A stretch of DNA of 64,000 bases from Alicyclobacillus tolerans. GTDB lineage: Bacteria; Bacillota; Bacilli; Alicyclobacillales; Alicyclobacillaceae. The translations under genes and the position numbers were made by a program. The first letter of the stretch is position 1; every line of letters starts with the position of its first letter. This document shows positions 49,921-57,919 of the stretch, one piece after another. The stretch lies in contig NZ_JAJFNK010000004.1 in NCBI RefSeq assembly GCF_021739485.1, forward strand, positions 62,001 to 126,000, read 5' to 3'. Under the pieces are notes generated by a model. It worked only from the letters and a program-made list of their open reading frames with translations, ran no database searches and was not told the DNA's origin.

Positions 49921-49967
49921 GGTCGACGTTCAAATTCGGTCGAAGCTCAAATCCAGTCGAGTTCAGC
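49921..49967. repeat. Three imperfect 17-nt direct repeats
   Basis: GGTCGACGTTCAA (49921), GGTCGAAGCTCAA (49938) and AGTCGAGTTCAGC (49955) recur at exactly 17-nt spacing. They lie in the divergent region between ywbE and the NlpC/P60 gene and could be an operator array. Confidence 0.6.
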
Positions 49968-50094
49968 TTCCAATTTCGATTTCAAACTGCATTTCAAATT
50001 CCAAAATCCCCCTCGATTAGACACGTCTATTGCAGGACTTTCCCCTTTCATGTCGAATTGGACACGTTGAAGTCGAAGCGGAAGGGGTATTTGC

Positions 50095-51261
50095 GTGCTT
50101 TTTCAAAGTTACAAGTCGAAGATTGCGCTTTTAGCCGCCGGCCTAGTCTTCGGGTCATCGCTGCTAACTTCATACGGAAGTTCCCTTCAAAGCGAACAAA
50201 GCCTGCTCTCGCAACTTCAGCAGGAGTCGTCTACAACATACAAACAGATTTCGCAAGAAAAGGCAAAGGCGAACTCTTTGCAAGCATCCATTCACCAATA
50301 CAACGTTTCACTCACGAACGTTCAAAACGCCATCGCCACCGATACCGCACAGATTAAGTCACTGAACCAACAGATCCAGCAGCTCGAACAACGAATCCAA
50401 CAGAACCAGGTCGCTTTAAACAAAGACAAGGCTGAATTGACGGCGCAGCTGCAGACTACATACGAAGACGGCCACGTCACCTACCTCGCGGTCTTGCTGC
50501 AGTCCACCAGTTGGGATGACTTGTTGTCTCGCATCGAAGCCCTTGCCTCCATCAGCCGGGCGCAACAGCAGTTGGTTCAACAAGTCGCGGCGCTTCAGCA
50601 TCAGGTTGAACAACAAAAGCAACAACTCGACACGCAAGCCAGTACACTCAATAAGAAAAACGAAGAACTGCAAATCTTGAAGAGCAGCGACGAGATTATG
50701 CTTCACCAACAGCATCAAACCCTGGACAAGCTTCAGTACGAGATGAAGTCCAAACAAAGTCAGCAAAGGCTGATTGAAAGCCAAATTCACCTCACGCAAG
50801 GTCAAATCCAGCAGATTCAGTTAGAAACGGAACAGGCCCAGGCGCTCATGAAGAGCCGCGCGTATGTCCAATACACGACGCAAACCCTGAGCACGGCCAG
50901 TGCAAGCCAAGTGATTCAATACGCAGAGCAGTTTTTGGGTGTCCCCTATGTGTGGGGCGGAACGACTCCTTCCGGATTCGACTGCTCCGGGTTTACACAG
51001 TACGTCATGAACCACTTCAACGTGGGATTGTATCGCACCTCTGAAGAGCAGTTTGCACAGGGGCTTCCCGTCGCCTACAACAACCTTCAACCAGGCGATC
51101 TCGTTTTCTTCAGCACCTATGCGCCAGGGGCTTCCCACGTCGGCATCTACATCGGAAACGGCCTCATGATTGACGCCGAGGACATGGGCGTGGCTATCGA
51201 CAGCATCAGCAACTCGTATTGGGGACCAAAATACCTGGGAGCAAGGCGAGTGTTCAAGTAA
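50095..51261 (+). CDS. Secreted NlpC/P60 peptidoglycan endopeptidase with coiled-coil domain
   Basis: A 388-residue cell-wall hydrolase. The signal sequence (KIALLAAGLVFGSSLLTSYG) leads into a Gln-rich coiled-coil domain (about residues 30-260). The NlpC/P60 domain follows: YVWGGTTPSGFDCSGFTQY (Cys near 295), GDLVFFSTYAPGASHVGIYIG (His near 345) and the third polar residue in MIDAED. It resembles the PcsB/CwlO-type enzymes activated through FtsEX. The GTG at 50095 has GAAGGGG 7 nt upstream. A terminator hairpin follows. Confidence 0.93.
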   Translation: MLFQSYKSKIALLAAGLVFGSSLLTSYGSSLQSEQSLLSQLQQESSTTYKQISQEKAKANSLQASIHQYNVSLTNVQNAIATDTAQIKSLNQQIQQLEQRIQQNQVALNKDKAELTAQLQTTYEDGHVTYLAVLLQSTSWDDLLSRIEALASISRAQQQLVQQVAALQHQVEQQKQQLDTQASTLNKKNEELQILKSSDEIMLHQQHQTLDKLQYEMKSKQSQQRLIESQIHLTQGQIQQIQLETEQAQALMKSRAYVQYTTQTLSTASASQVIQYAEQFLGVPYVWGGTTPSGFDCSGFTQYVMNHFNVGLYRTSEEQFAQGLPVAYNNLQPGDLVFFSTYAPGASHVGIYIGNGLMIDAEDMGVAIDSISNSYWGPKYLGARRVFK

Positions 51262-51289
51262 TCCACGGTGTTCAAACGAATCGGCAAAG

Positions 51290-51310
51290 GGCCGGCTGTA
51301 ACAGCCGGCC
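51290..51310. terminator. Terminator between convergent NlpC/P60 and ABC-F genes
   Basis: GGCCGGCT (51290-51297) pairs with AGCCGGCC (51303-51310), loop GTAAC, followed on the plus strand by TTCCCTATTGTTGTT. It is placed to stop both convergent genes. Confidence 0.75.
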
Positions 51311-51314
51311 TTCC

Positions 51315-53375
51315 CTATTGTTGTTGGCGATTTTTGTTTTTCTCAATCTGTTCGGCAAGCTCGTTGAGTTCCGCCCAGCGCTCGAGCAGTTCATCCAGAC
51401 GTTTTTCCAGCGCCTGCTGTTCTGAGTAAAGGGTTTGCAGCTTTGTGTAGTCTCCTCCTGCTTCGTCCATCTGCGCCGCAACCTCTTTCAATGCTTGCTC
51501 GGTCTGTGCAATGACACCGTCAATTTGTTCAAATTCCCTTTGTTCAGAGAAGGTGAACTTGAGCTTGGGTCGTTTGATGGGCGAAGCTTCCTCGCCCGGA
51601 ACAGCGTCCAAAACAGCGGGGTCCTGACCCTTTGGGTCTGATGAACGCTTTGCAGAGGGGCTTTGCAAAGCGACACCAGTACTCCCGCTTTCGCCGTCGT
51701 TCGGCCTTTGTGCCAGGTAGTCCGAGAAATTCCCCAAATACGTCTCAATGTGGCGGCTTGAATCCACTGCAAACACCTTTTCCACCACGCGGTCCAAGAA
51801 GTACCGGTCATGGGATACCACCACCGCGGCGCCTGGAAAATCGTCCAAGTACGCCTCTAGCACGGACAGAGTCGGAATGTCGAGGTCGTTCGTCGGTTCG
51901 TCGAGCAGCAGGACATTTGGGGCCGACATCAAAGTTTTAAGCAGCGCCAAACGCCGTTTTTCTCCCCCCGACAGCTTTTCGATGGGAGTCCACTGCAGGG
52001 GACCGGGAAACAAAAACCGTTCCAGCATTTGCGCTGCTGAAATGCTCTGCCCATCCGCTGTCTGAACGTACTCGGCTTCGTCGCGGATATACTCAATGAC
52101 CCGCTGGCTTTCTTTCATCTCTTCGTGTTCCTGAGAGAAATATCCGATTTTCACGGTGGCCCCAATCACCACAGTCCCTGTATCCGGTTCAAGCTGCCCG
52201 CCCATGAGTTTGAGCAGCGTCGATTTGCCGCTGCCGTTTGGTCCGACTATCCCAACGCGATCGCGTCGCATCAAGATGCAGCTAAAGTCTGAAACCACGG
52301 CCTTTCCGCCGTACCCCTTGCTGACGTGCTGAAGTTCAATCACGGTCTTGCCCAAACGCGTAGATGCTGCGGAAAACTCCAATTGCGCGTCTTCGACCTC
52401 GGGCGTCTTCTCCAAAAGCTCGTAATAGCGGTCTGTTCTGGCCTTTTGCTTCGTACCCCGCGCTTTCGGCCCTCGCGAAATCCACTCCAGTTCGTTGCGA
52501 AGGAAGTTCTGCCGCTTGTCCTCGGTGGCGCGCAGTTCTTCGATGCGAGCCAGCTTGCCTTCGAGGTACGCGTTGTAGCTGCCTGGATAGCGGTACAGTT
52601 TCCCTCTGTCTAACTCGAAGATCCGGTTGACGACCCGGTCCAAAAAGTAGCGGTCATGGGTGACCATCAGCAGAGCGCCCTTGCGCTTTTGCAGATAGGT
52701 TTCCAGCCATAGCACGCTTTCGTCGTCAATGTGGTTAGTGGGTTCGTCGAGAATGAGCAAGTCGGCAGGGTGGATCAGGGCTCGGGCCAAAGCGACGCGC
52801 TTGCGTTGTCCCCCGGACAAATTTCCGACGATCGCGTTAAAATCCACAATACCTAACCGGGTCAAAATCGACTTGGCCTCGTGTTCAACTTGCCAGGCGC
52901 CGAGTTCGTCCATTTGGGTTTGCAAAGAGATCAGCTTGCGCTGCAGCCTTTCCTGCAAGGCAGGCGATTCGGCGCGGGTACCGCCGAGCTCGCCGCTGCC
53001 CGGTGCAGCACTCGGGTTGTGAGAGGCGTCGTCATCAGCAGACACCTGACGAAGGCTCTCCACTGTCTCCTCATACTCCAGGAGCAAGCGCATCACCGGA
53101 GCGTCTGACCGAAACACCTGTTGCAAGACAGTCTCACCGGGATTGAAGGCAGGTTCCTGCGGCAGGTAATGAACGGTCACGCCCCCGCCTACAGCGATGG
53201 AACCGGAGTCCGGCCACTCGATTCCAGCCACTAACTTCAATAAAGTCGACTTGCCCGTTCCATTGACGCCAATCAGACCAATGCGGTCGTCTTCTTCAAT
53301 GCCAAACGAAACATGGTCTAACAAGACCTTTTCTCCGTGCGTCTTAGAGACATTTTCTGCAGAAAGAATATTCAT
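51315..53375 (-). CDS. uup: ABC-F family ATPase, Uup-like
   Basis: A soluble tandem ABC ATPase of 686 residues without membrane domains. The first domain has GLIGVNGTGKSTLLKL and NLSGGQRKRVALARALI, with LLILDEPTNHID. The second has GIVGPNGSGKSTLLKL, LSGGEKRRLALLKTL and LLLDEPTNDLD. Between them is an ABC-F linker (ELRATEDKRQNFLRNELEWISRG), and a C-terminal coiled coil runs after residue 590, the Uup hallmark. ABC-F proteins act on the ribosomal E site. The ATG at 53375 has only GGTGA upstream. It lies 111 bp after the aspartate decarboxylase gene. Confidence 0.92.
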   Translation of the reverse strand: MNILSAENVSKTHGEKVLLDHVSFGIEEDDRIGLIGVNGTGKSTLLKLVAGIEWPDSGSIAVGGGVTVHYLPQEPAFNPGETVLQQVFRSDAPVMRLLLEYEETVESLRQVSADDDASHNPSAAPGSGELGGTRAESPALQERLQRKLISLQTQMDELGAWQVEHEAKSILTRLGIVDFNAIVGNLSGGQRKRVALARALIHPADLLILDEPTNHIDDESVLWLETYLQKRKGALLMVTHDRYFLDRVVNRIFELDRGKLYRYPGSYNAYLEGKLARIEELRATEDKRQNFLRNELEWISRGPKARGTKQKARTDRYYELLEKTPEVEDAQLEFSAASTRLGKTVIELQHVSKGYGGKAVVSDFSCILMRRDRVGIVGPNGSGKSTLLKLMGGQLEPDTGTVVIGATVKIGYFSQEHEEMKESQRVIEYIRDEAEYVQTADGQSISAAQMLERFLFPGPLQWTPIEKLSGGEKRRLALLKTLMSAPNVLLLDEPTNDLDIPTLSVLEAYLDDFPGAAVVVSHDRYFLDRVVEKVFAVDSSRHIETYLGNFSDYLAQRPNDGESGSTGVALQSPSAKRSSDPKGQDPAVLDAVPGEEASPIKRPKLKFTFSEQREFEQIDGVIAQTEQALKEVAAQMDEAGGDYTKLQTLYSEQQALEKRLDELLERWAELNELAEQIEKNKNRQQQ

Positions 53376-53486
53376 AGTCACCACGCCTGTTTTAAACGTC
53401 GATTCCTGTACATTCAAACTGTACAGGGCGTCCACCTCATCATACTGCAAATCGGCGTTTCGCGCGGCTTTTGTCCGCATGTTGAA

Positions 53487-55292
53487 TTAGCGGCGGCTTC
53501 GCGACTCCCACTCGGATACGTACTGCTGCAAAACCTTGTGAAGTTCCCGGCCAATTTCTGCGTACGCGTCGTCATCCAAGTTGGCCAGCGAAACCCGAAT
53601 GGACCAGATGGGTCCGTGAAACCCTCCGCCGTTCAACAGGACAATGGAAGATTGTTCGGCCAACCGGAACAAGATGTCGACCGGTTCGTAAGTTTTCTGA
53701 AGGTAATCCGTGAAATCCGAAGAATAGTGGTGACTGGCCCACTCGGCCAGGTCAAACTCGGTATAGTAGTCTGCGTCATGCGGCAGGTTCGGGTAAGGCA
53801 GACCCAGTCCGTCATACAGCAGCCGGATCCTGCGATGGCAGATGTCCTTCGTGAGTTGTTTGTACCGGTTCTCTTTGTCCAGCAGTGCGAATGCGGCGAA
53901 AAGCGCCATCTGCACCTGCTGCGGAGTGGAAAGTCCTGCTGTGTGCCGCAGGGCCACTTGCCGGCTGTCCGCTACCATGCGATCGATGAAAGAAATCTCC
54001 TCGGGGTGCTGTGTCAACGAACCGTAACGCTGGTTCAAAATGTCCACTTTATCTGGCGGAAGCTGTTTGAGCCGGTAATCGAACACGTTCTCTTCGTGAA
54101 CGGCCACCACACCCAGCCGCCATCCGGTCACGCCAAAGTACTTGGAGAACGAGTACACCCCAATGGTGTTGTAAGGTAAGTCGGCCATAAGCGACCGGTA
54201 GTTGTCGACAAACGTGGAGTACACGTCATCGGAAATGATCATTAAATTGGGGTTGTGCCGGTTTACAATCTCAATCAGTTGCTGGGTTGACTCTTGGCGA
54301 ATGGCTACAGAGGGAGGATTGCTCGGGTTCACCAAGAACAGCGCTTTAATGGACGGATCGGACAGTTTTTCCAACTCTTCTTTCGGGTATTGCCACGTAT
54401 GGCGCCCCTGCTCATCGACCGCACTGGCTTTAATTTCGATCACTTCAAAACTGTACTTATGCAGATGCGGGATCTCGACGTAGGGCGGAAATACCGGCAC
54501 CATAATGGCCACCTTGTCCCCTCGCGCCAACAGGTAGTTTTCCAGCAATGAGTCGAATATGTAACACATCGCGGCCGTGGCGCCTTCTACCGCGAATAAC
54601 TGGAACTGTCCATCTGGTTGTTGCCCTCCGCCGTTTGAAACGTCCACAACGGTCGCGACGGTTTTGCCGGTCATGCCAGTTGCGTTGTTGTTCACTTGCC
54701 CGCCACACAGCTCTTGAACGACAAAGTCGTGAACCACTTGTTCGATCCGCACCAACATGCGGTCAGGCATCGGATAGTTATCTCCGACGATGCCGTCGAC
54801 CAATTCGTAGATCCATTCGTTTGCATCAAACCCTTTTGTTGTGATGCCATAGTCCACGACGTCCGAAAGAAGCTTGACTCCTGGTTCTTGGCTGCGGCGA
54901 TTCACAAACTGATTGAAGCGCGATGCGATTCCTTCTTGACTCGGTTTTCCGGCCAAGTCCCGTTCGTTCCACACGCGCCGGCTCTCTTCAACAGCGAACT
55001 GCCCCAGCGCAAAAAACGCCTCACGGGGCGTGGCCGCAATCCAATTTGGGTTTCCCCGGCCCGCGTTCAACATGGCGCGGGTGCTCTTTTTCTCATTCTC
55101 CTGGGCCAGAGCAATGAGCTTGTTTTTGAATTCAAACGGGCTGATGGTTTCATAGGATTTCTCCATCTCCCGCCGCGCGCGGTCCGCATTCGCTTCAGGT
55201 CCTGCCCGGTCTTGCAGAGGTGCAGATTCTTCCAGCTGTCTGCCGTTTTCCTTTGACACTGTACGTGCCGGGTTCATCAGGTCGATATCCAT
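53487..55292 (-). CDS. Aspartate 4-decarboxylase (bifunctional aspartate transaminase)
   Basis: A PLP enzyme of about 601 residues converting L-aspartate to L-alanine and CO2. Landmarks are GRGNPNWIAATPREAFFALGQ, VEGATAAMCYIFDSLLENYLL, LVNPSNPPS, and the Schiff-base Lys in VYSFSKYFGVTGWRLGV (near residue 384). The length and sequence match AsdA/AspD rather than ordinary aminotransferases. GGAGG lies 7 nt before the ATG. The usual AspT aspartate/alanine antiporter gene is not adjacent, so an acid-resistance or proton-motive cycle is not shown here. Confidence 0.93.
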   Translation of the reverse strand: MDIDLMNPARTVSKENGRQLEESAPLQDRAGPEANADRARREMEKSYETISPFEFKNKLIALAQENEKKSTRAMLNAGRGNPNWIAATPREAFFALGQFAVEESRRVWNERDLAGKPSQEGIASRFNQFVNRRSQEPGVKLLSDVVDYGITTKGFDANEWIYELVDGIVGDNYPMPDRMLVRIEQVVHDFVVQELCGGQVNNNATGMTGKTVATVVDVSNGGGQQPDGQFQLFAVEGATAAMCYIFDSLLENYLLARGDKVAIMVPVFPPYVEIPHLHKYSFEVIEIKASAVDEQGRHTWQYPKEELEKLSDPSIKALFLVNPSNPPSVAIRQESTQQLIEIVNRHNPNLMIISDDVYSTFVDNYRSLMADLPYNTIGVYSFSKYFGVTGWRLGVVAVHEENVFDYRLKQLPPDKVDILNQRYGSLTQHPEEISFIDRMVADSRQVALRHTAGLSTPQQVQMALFAAFALLDKENRYKQLTKDICHRRIRLLYDGLGLPYPNLPHDADYYTEFDLAEWASHHYSSDFTDYLQKTYEPVDILFRLAEQSSIVLLNGGGFHGPIWSIRVSLANLDDDAYAEIGRELHKVLQQYVSEWESRSRR

Positions 55293-55475
55293 AGACTTGC
55301 CTCCTCTTCCGTCGCAAAAAATCCACATTTTAATCTGAGCCTCAGACAGGAAAGCTATACGAAACGCTCACTCCATAGGTACTTGGGGCGACAAGGACTT
55401 GGGGCAACAGGTATCTGGAGCCACGAGGCTGACATCTCTTCCCAAACCTTCTTGGAGCCTTCAGCATGGCAAGTG

Positions 55476-55546
55476 TACCCCAGGGGTATCTTATCCACGT
55501 CGCGTGTTGATAGAGGCTCGTCGTCGTACGTTGATAGAGGCTCGTC
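55476..55546. promoter_or_regulatory. Operator-like repeats in a divergent promoter region
   Basis: A 13-bp palindrome TACCCCAGGGGTA (55476-55488) is followed by two exact copies of GTTGATAGAGGCTCGTC (55506-55522 and 55530-55546, 24-nt period). They lie between the divergent aspartate decarboxylase and class II aldolase genes. No regulator gene adjoins. Confidence 0.55.
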
Positions 55547-55587
55547 AAAAGAGAGACGCGACCGAAACACGAAAGGGGGCGTATTCC

Positions 55588-56259
55588 ATGACGATCCCAG
55601 ACACTTCAAAGGCGAAGTTCGAACTGATGTCCGCCGCTGCCGACTTACGGGACTCCGGGGTGATGTTTAGGGGGCATCATGCTAACCTGTCCGCTCGAAT
55701 CTCCCCGGACACGATGCTTCTGACCCGCGGCGGAAACGTGGCAAATCTCGACGAGAACAGTTTTGCGCTGGTTCGCACGGATGGGACGGTCATCGAAGGA
55801 GAAGTCGCACCCACCCAAGCGGAAATTATCGAAATGCATGCAGCGGTGTACCGCGCCCGTCCCTCTGCCGGAAGTATCATTCACACCCACGCTCCGCATG
55901 CTACGGTGTTTTCCGTAGCGCACCAAAGCATTCCCATCGCCTATGAGCCGTTGGTGCGGTTCGGGATTACGGAACCGATTCCACTGATTCCTTGGGCGCC
56001 TCGAGGCTCCTCGGCTTCGGTCGACCAAATTGTAGAGGTCGTGAAAGCCCACCCGGGCGTATACGCGGTTTTGCTGGCAAATCATGGGGTATTGGCGTTT
56101 GCAGGTTCGCCGGCTGAGACGGCCCAATTGTTGGCCACGGTGGACGAAGCTGCAGAGGTCGTGTTGAACGCGCGTTTGATTGGGAAAGAACAGGTTTTAC
56201 CGGAGGAAGCATTTACGAGAATTAAAGAGCGCATGGAGGAGTTTGCGGTGAAATCCTGA
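55588..56259 (+). CDS. Class II aldolase/adducin family protein
   Basis: Zinc-dependent aldolase or epimerase fold, 223 residues. It has FRGHHANLSARI, LTRGGNVANLDE, a catalytic-type acid in TQAEIIEMHAAVYRARPSAGSIIHTHAPHA (metal His pair) and LLANHGVLAFAGSPAETAQLL (third His region). It resembles L-fuculose-phosphate aldolase/ribulose-phosphate epimerase relatives. The substrate is unknown. AAGGGGG lies 8 nt before the ATG. A perfect terminator follows. Confidence 0.9.
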   Translation: MTIPDTSKAKFELMSAAADLRDSGVMFRGHHANLSARISPDTMLLTRGGNVANLDENSFALVRTDGTVIEGEVAPTQAEIIEMHAAVYRARPSAGSIIHTHAPHATVFSVAHQSIPIAYEPLVRFGITEPIPLIPWAPRGSSASVDQIVEVVKAHPGVYAVLLANHGVLAFAGSPAETAQLLATVDEAAEVVLNARLIGKEQVLPEEAFTRIKERMEEFAVKS

Positions 56260-56323
56260 CTTCCTTCGGATGGAAAACATTGGCCTATGGCAGGGTCCAA
56301 TGGCGTAGTCCAATGGCGTGGTT

Positions 56324-56349
56324 GGCCCCCTGCAGGAGGGGGCCTTTTT
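56324..56349 (+). terminator. Intrinsic terminator of the class II aldolase gene
   Basis: GGCCCCCT (56324-56331) pairs with AGGGGGCC (56337-56344) over a GCAGG loop, followed by TTTTT (56345-56349). A 13-bp tandem duplication (GTCCAATGGCGT) lies just upstream. Confidence 0.92.
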
Positions 56350-56354
56350 ACAGC

Positions 56355-57518
56355 CTATTTCGAACTGGAACTGCCGGTTTGACTGGGTTCGACTACTGGG
56401 AACCATCCCGGTGTATGGATAATGGCTTGCCAAAGGGGGTCCGGAACGACCAAACGCTTCTGGTCGAGGCGAGTCAGAGTGGTTTGGATCTCCGATGTCC
56501 GTCCTTGTTCCACTTTTTGCACCCAGTCCGGCTCCATAATGATCTCACGACCTAAAGCAATCAACGGCACGCCGGTTTGCAGCGCGGCAATGGCTTCGTC
56601 GGGAGTGTGAATCGATCCGACCCCGATGACTGCCACTTGACTTCCGACGCGGTCTTGAATCCATTCCATGCGCGACCGCGAACCCTCCACACCGCGACGC
56701 GGGGTCGACCAAAACTCCATGACCGATACGTGCAAATAATCGAGGTCTTTCGCCGCCAAGGCATCGACAAGCTCAAGTGTATCCGCCATCGTAATACCTG
56801 GGGTCTCTGGTTCTTCAGGAGAAAAGCGGTATCCGACTAAAAAGGGTTTAGAAGCATACTGCTTTACCGTCTTTTTCACCTCGTCCACGACCGCCAGCGG
56901 GAAGGCTATACGCTTCTCCAAGCTTCCTCCCCACCGGTCTGTACGGCGGTTGGAATGCGGCGAGAAAAACTGTTGCAGCAAGTACCCATTGGCACCGTGA
57001 ATTTCCACCCCGTCGTAGCCCGCTTCAATCGCCCTTCGCGTCGTTTCTCCAAATGCGCGAATAATCGCCTCAATCTCGTCCTCTTTAAGTTCGCGGGGAA
57101 CAACTGCCCCTTCCCGTTCGGCAGCCACGGCGCTTGGCGCGACGACGTCGCCGTTTGGAACCAAGTCCGGCGGGCACATGCGACCCCCGTGAAAAATTTG
57201 CAGGACAGACTTGGCTCCCTCCGATTTGATGGCGTCTGCCAACCGACGCAAGCTGGGAATCATTTCATCGCGATCGGCTGCAAATTCACCGGGAAATCCT
57301 TTTCCGTTTGGGGTCACATTGGTGCATGCGGTGACCACCATTCCGACGCCGCCCGACCTGCGAGCATAGTAGTCAACTTCGGCATCGGAAACCGTTCCGT
57401 CCGGATTGGATGAAAAGTTGGTCATGGGTGCCATGACAACGCGATTTTTTAACTGTACGCCAGACGGCAAATCCAGGCCTTCAAACAACACCTGGTACTT
57501 TGGGTCAATGTGCTGCAT
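56355..57518 (-). CDS. Old yellow enzyme family NADH:flavin oxidoreductase (NamA-like)
   Basis: An FMN-dependent TIM-barrel reductase of 387 residues. It begins LKNRVVMAPMTNFSSNPDGTVS, has QIFHGGRMC, the active-site HGANGYLLQQFFSPHSNRRTDRWGGSLEKR, and IALGREIIMEPDW at the C-terminal cofactor end. It reduces activated C=C bonds in this family; the natural substrate is unknown. AAGGGG precedes the ATG at about 11 nt. It is convergent with the aldolase gene. Confidence 0.93.
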   Translation of the reverse strand: MQHIDPKYQVLFEGLDLPSGVQLKNRVVMAPMTNFSSNPDGTVSDAEVDYYARRSGGVGMVVTACTNVTPNGKGFPGEFAADRDEMIPSLRRLADAIKSEGAKSVLQIFHGGRMCPPDLVPNGDVVAPSAVAAEREGAVVPRELKEDEIEAIIRAFGETTRRAIEAGYDGVEIHGANGYLLQQFFSPHSNRRTDRWGGSLEKRIAFPLAVVDEVKKTVKQYASKPFLVGYRFSPEEPETPGITMADTLELVDALAAKDLDYLHVSVMEFWSTPRRGVEGSRSRMEWIQDRVGSQVAVIGVGSIHTPDEAIAALQTGVPLIALGREIIMEPDWVQKVEQGRTSEIQTTLTRLDQKRLVVPDPLWQAIIHTPGWFPVVEPSQTGSSSSK

Positions 57519-57919
57519 GTTTCTTCAGTCCCCTTTCCGGTAACTCGCTCAGTGCATTTTCCGCTATGCGTTTGCGGTTCAAACGCAATGGACTTTAAAA
57601 AATAAAGTCATAAATCGTATTCTAGCTGCTTTAAATTCGATGTTCAATGATCCGAGTTTTCTGTCATGGGCCTGCGAAAGGTGCAGCTACCCATTGGTTC
57701 CGGTGTTAGCACCACCTGCTCGTAACCTGTCCGAATGCATGGTAGACCATGACTGCCGGTCGATGCCACAACTTACCTGCCTAAAACAGCAAAGGGGCTG
57801 TCTCTCAAGGCAGCATGACCTGCTCTTGGGACGCCCCTTAAAAGACAAGAACCTCGGTTTTGTTTCCCGTTGGTTATACCCCAAACGTTAAACGTCACTC
57901 CGACGGTTCATTTCTATCG
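57519..57919. other. 400-bp intergenic region between YeeE gene end and OYE gene start
   Basis: No convincing gene on either strand. It holds the minus-strand terminator hairpin of the transporter (57792-57839) and two smaller hairpins (GGTG/CACC near 57702 and CATGGT/ACCATG near 57740). The OYE promoter should also lie here; no strong -35/-10 pair stands out. Confidence 0.5.
57792..57839 (-). terminator. Bipartite terminator hairpin of the YeeE/YedE gene
   Basis: AAGGGGC (57792-57798) pairs with GCCCCTT (57833-57839), with further GTC/GAC pairing and an inner AGCA/TGCT hairpin. On the minus strand it is followed by TTGCTGTTTT. The layout parallels the element at 32831-32881. Confidence 0.6.

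Noticed and set aside
57640..57891. Overlapping ORFs in the gap between the OYE and YeeE genes
   Set aside because: They span the bipartite terminator hairpin, lack binding sites and have no domain.
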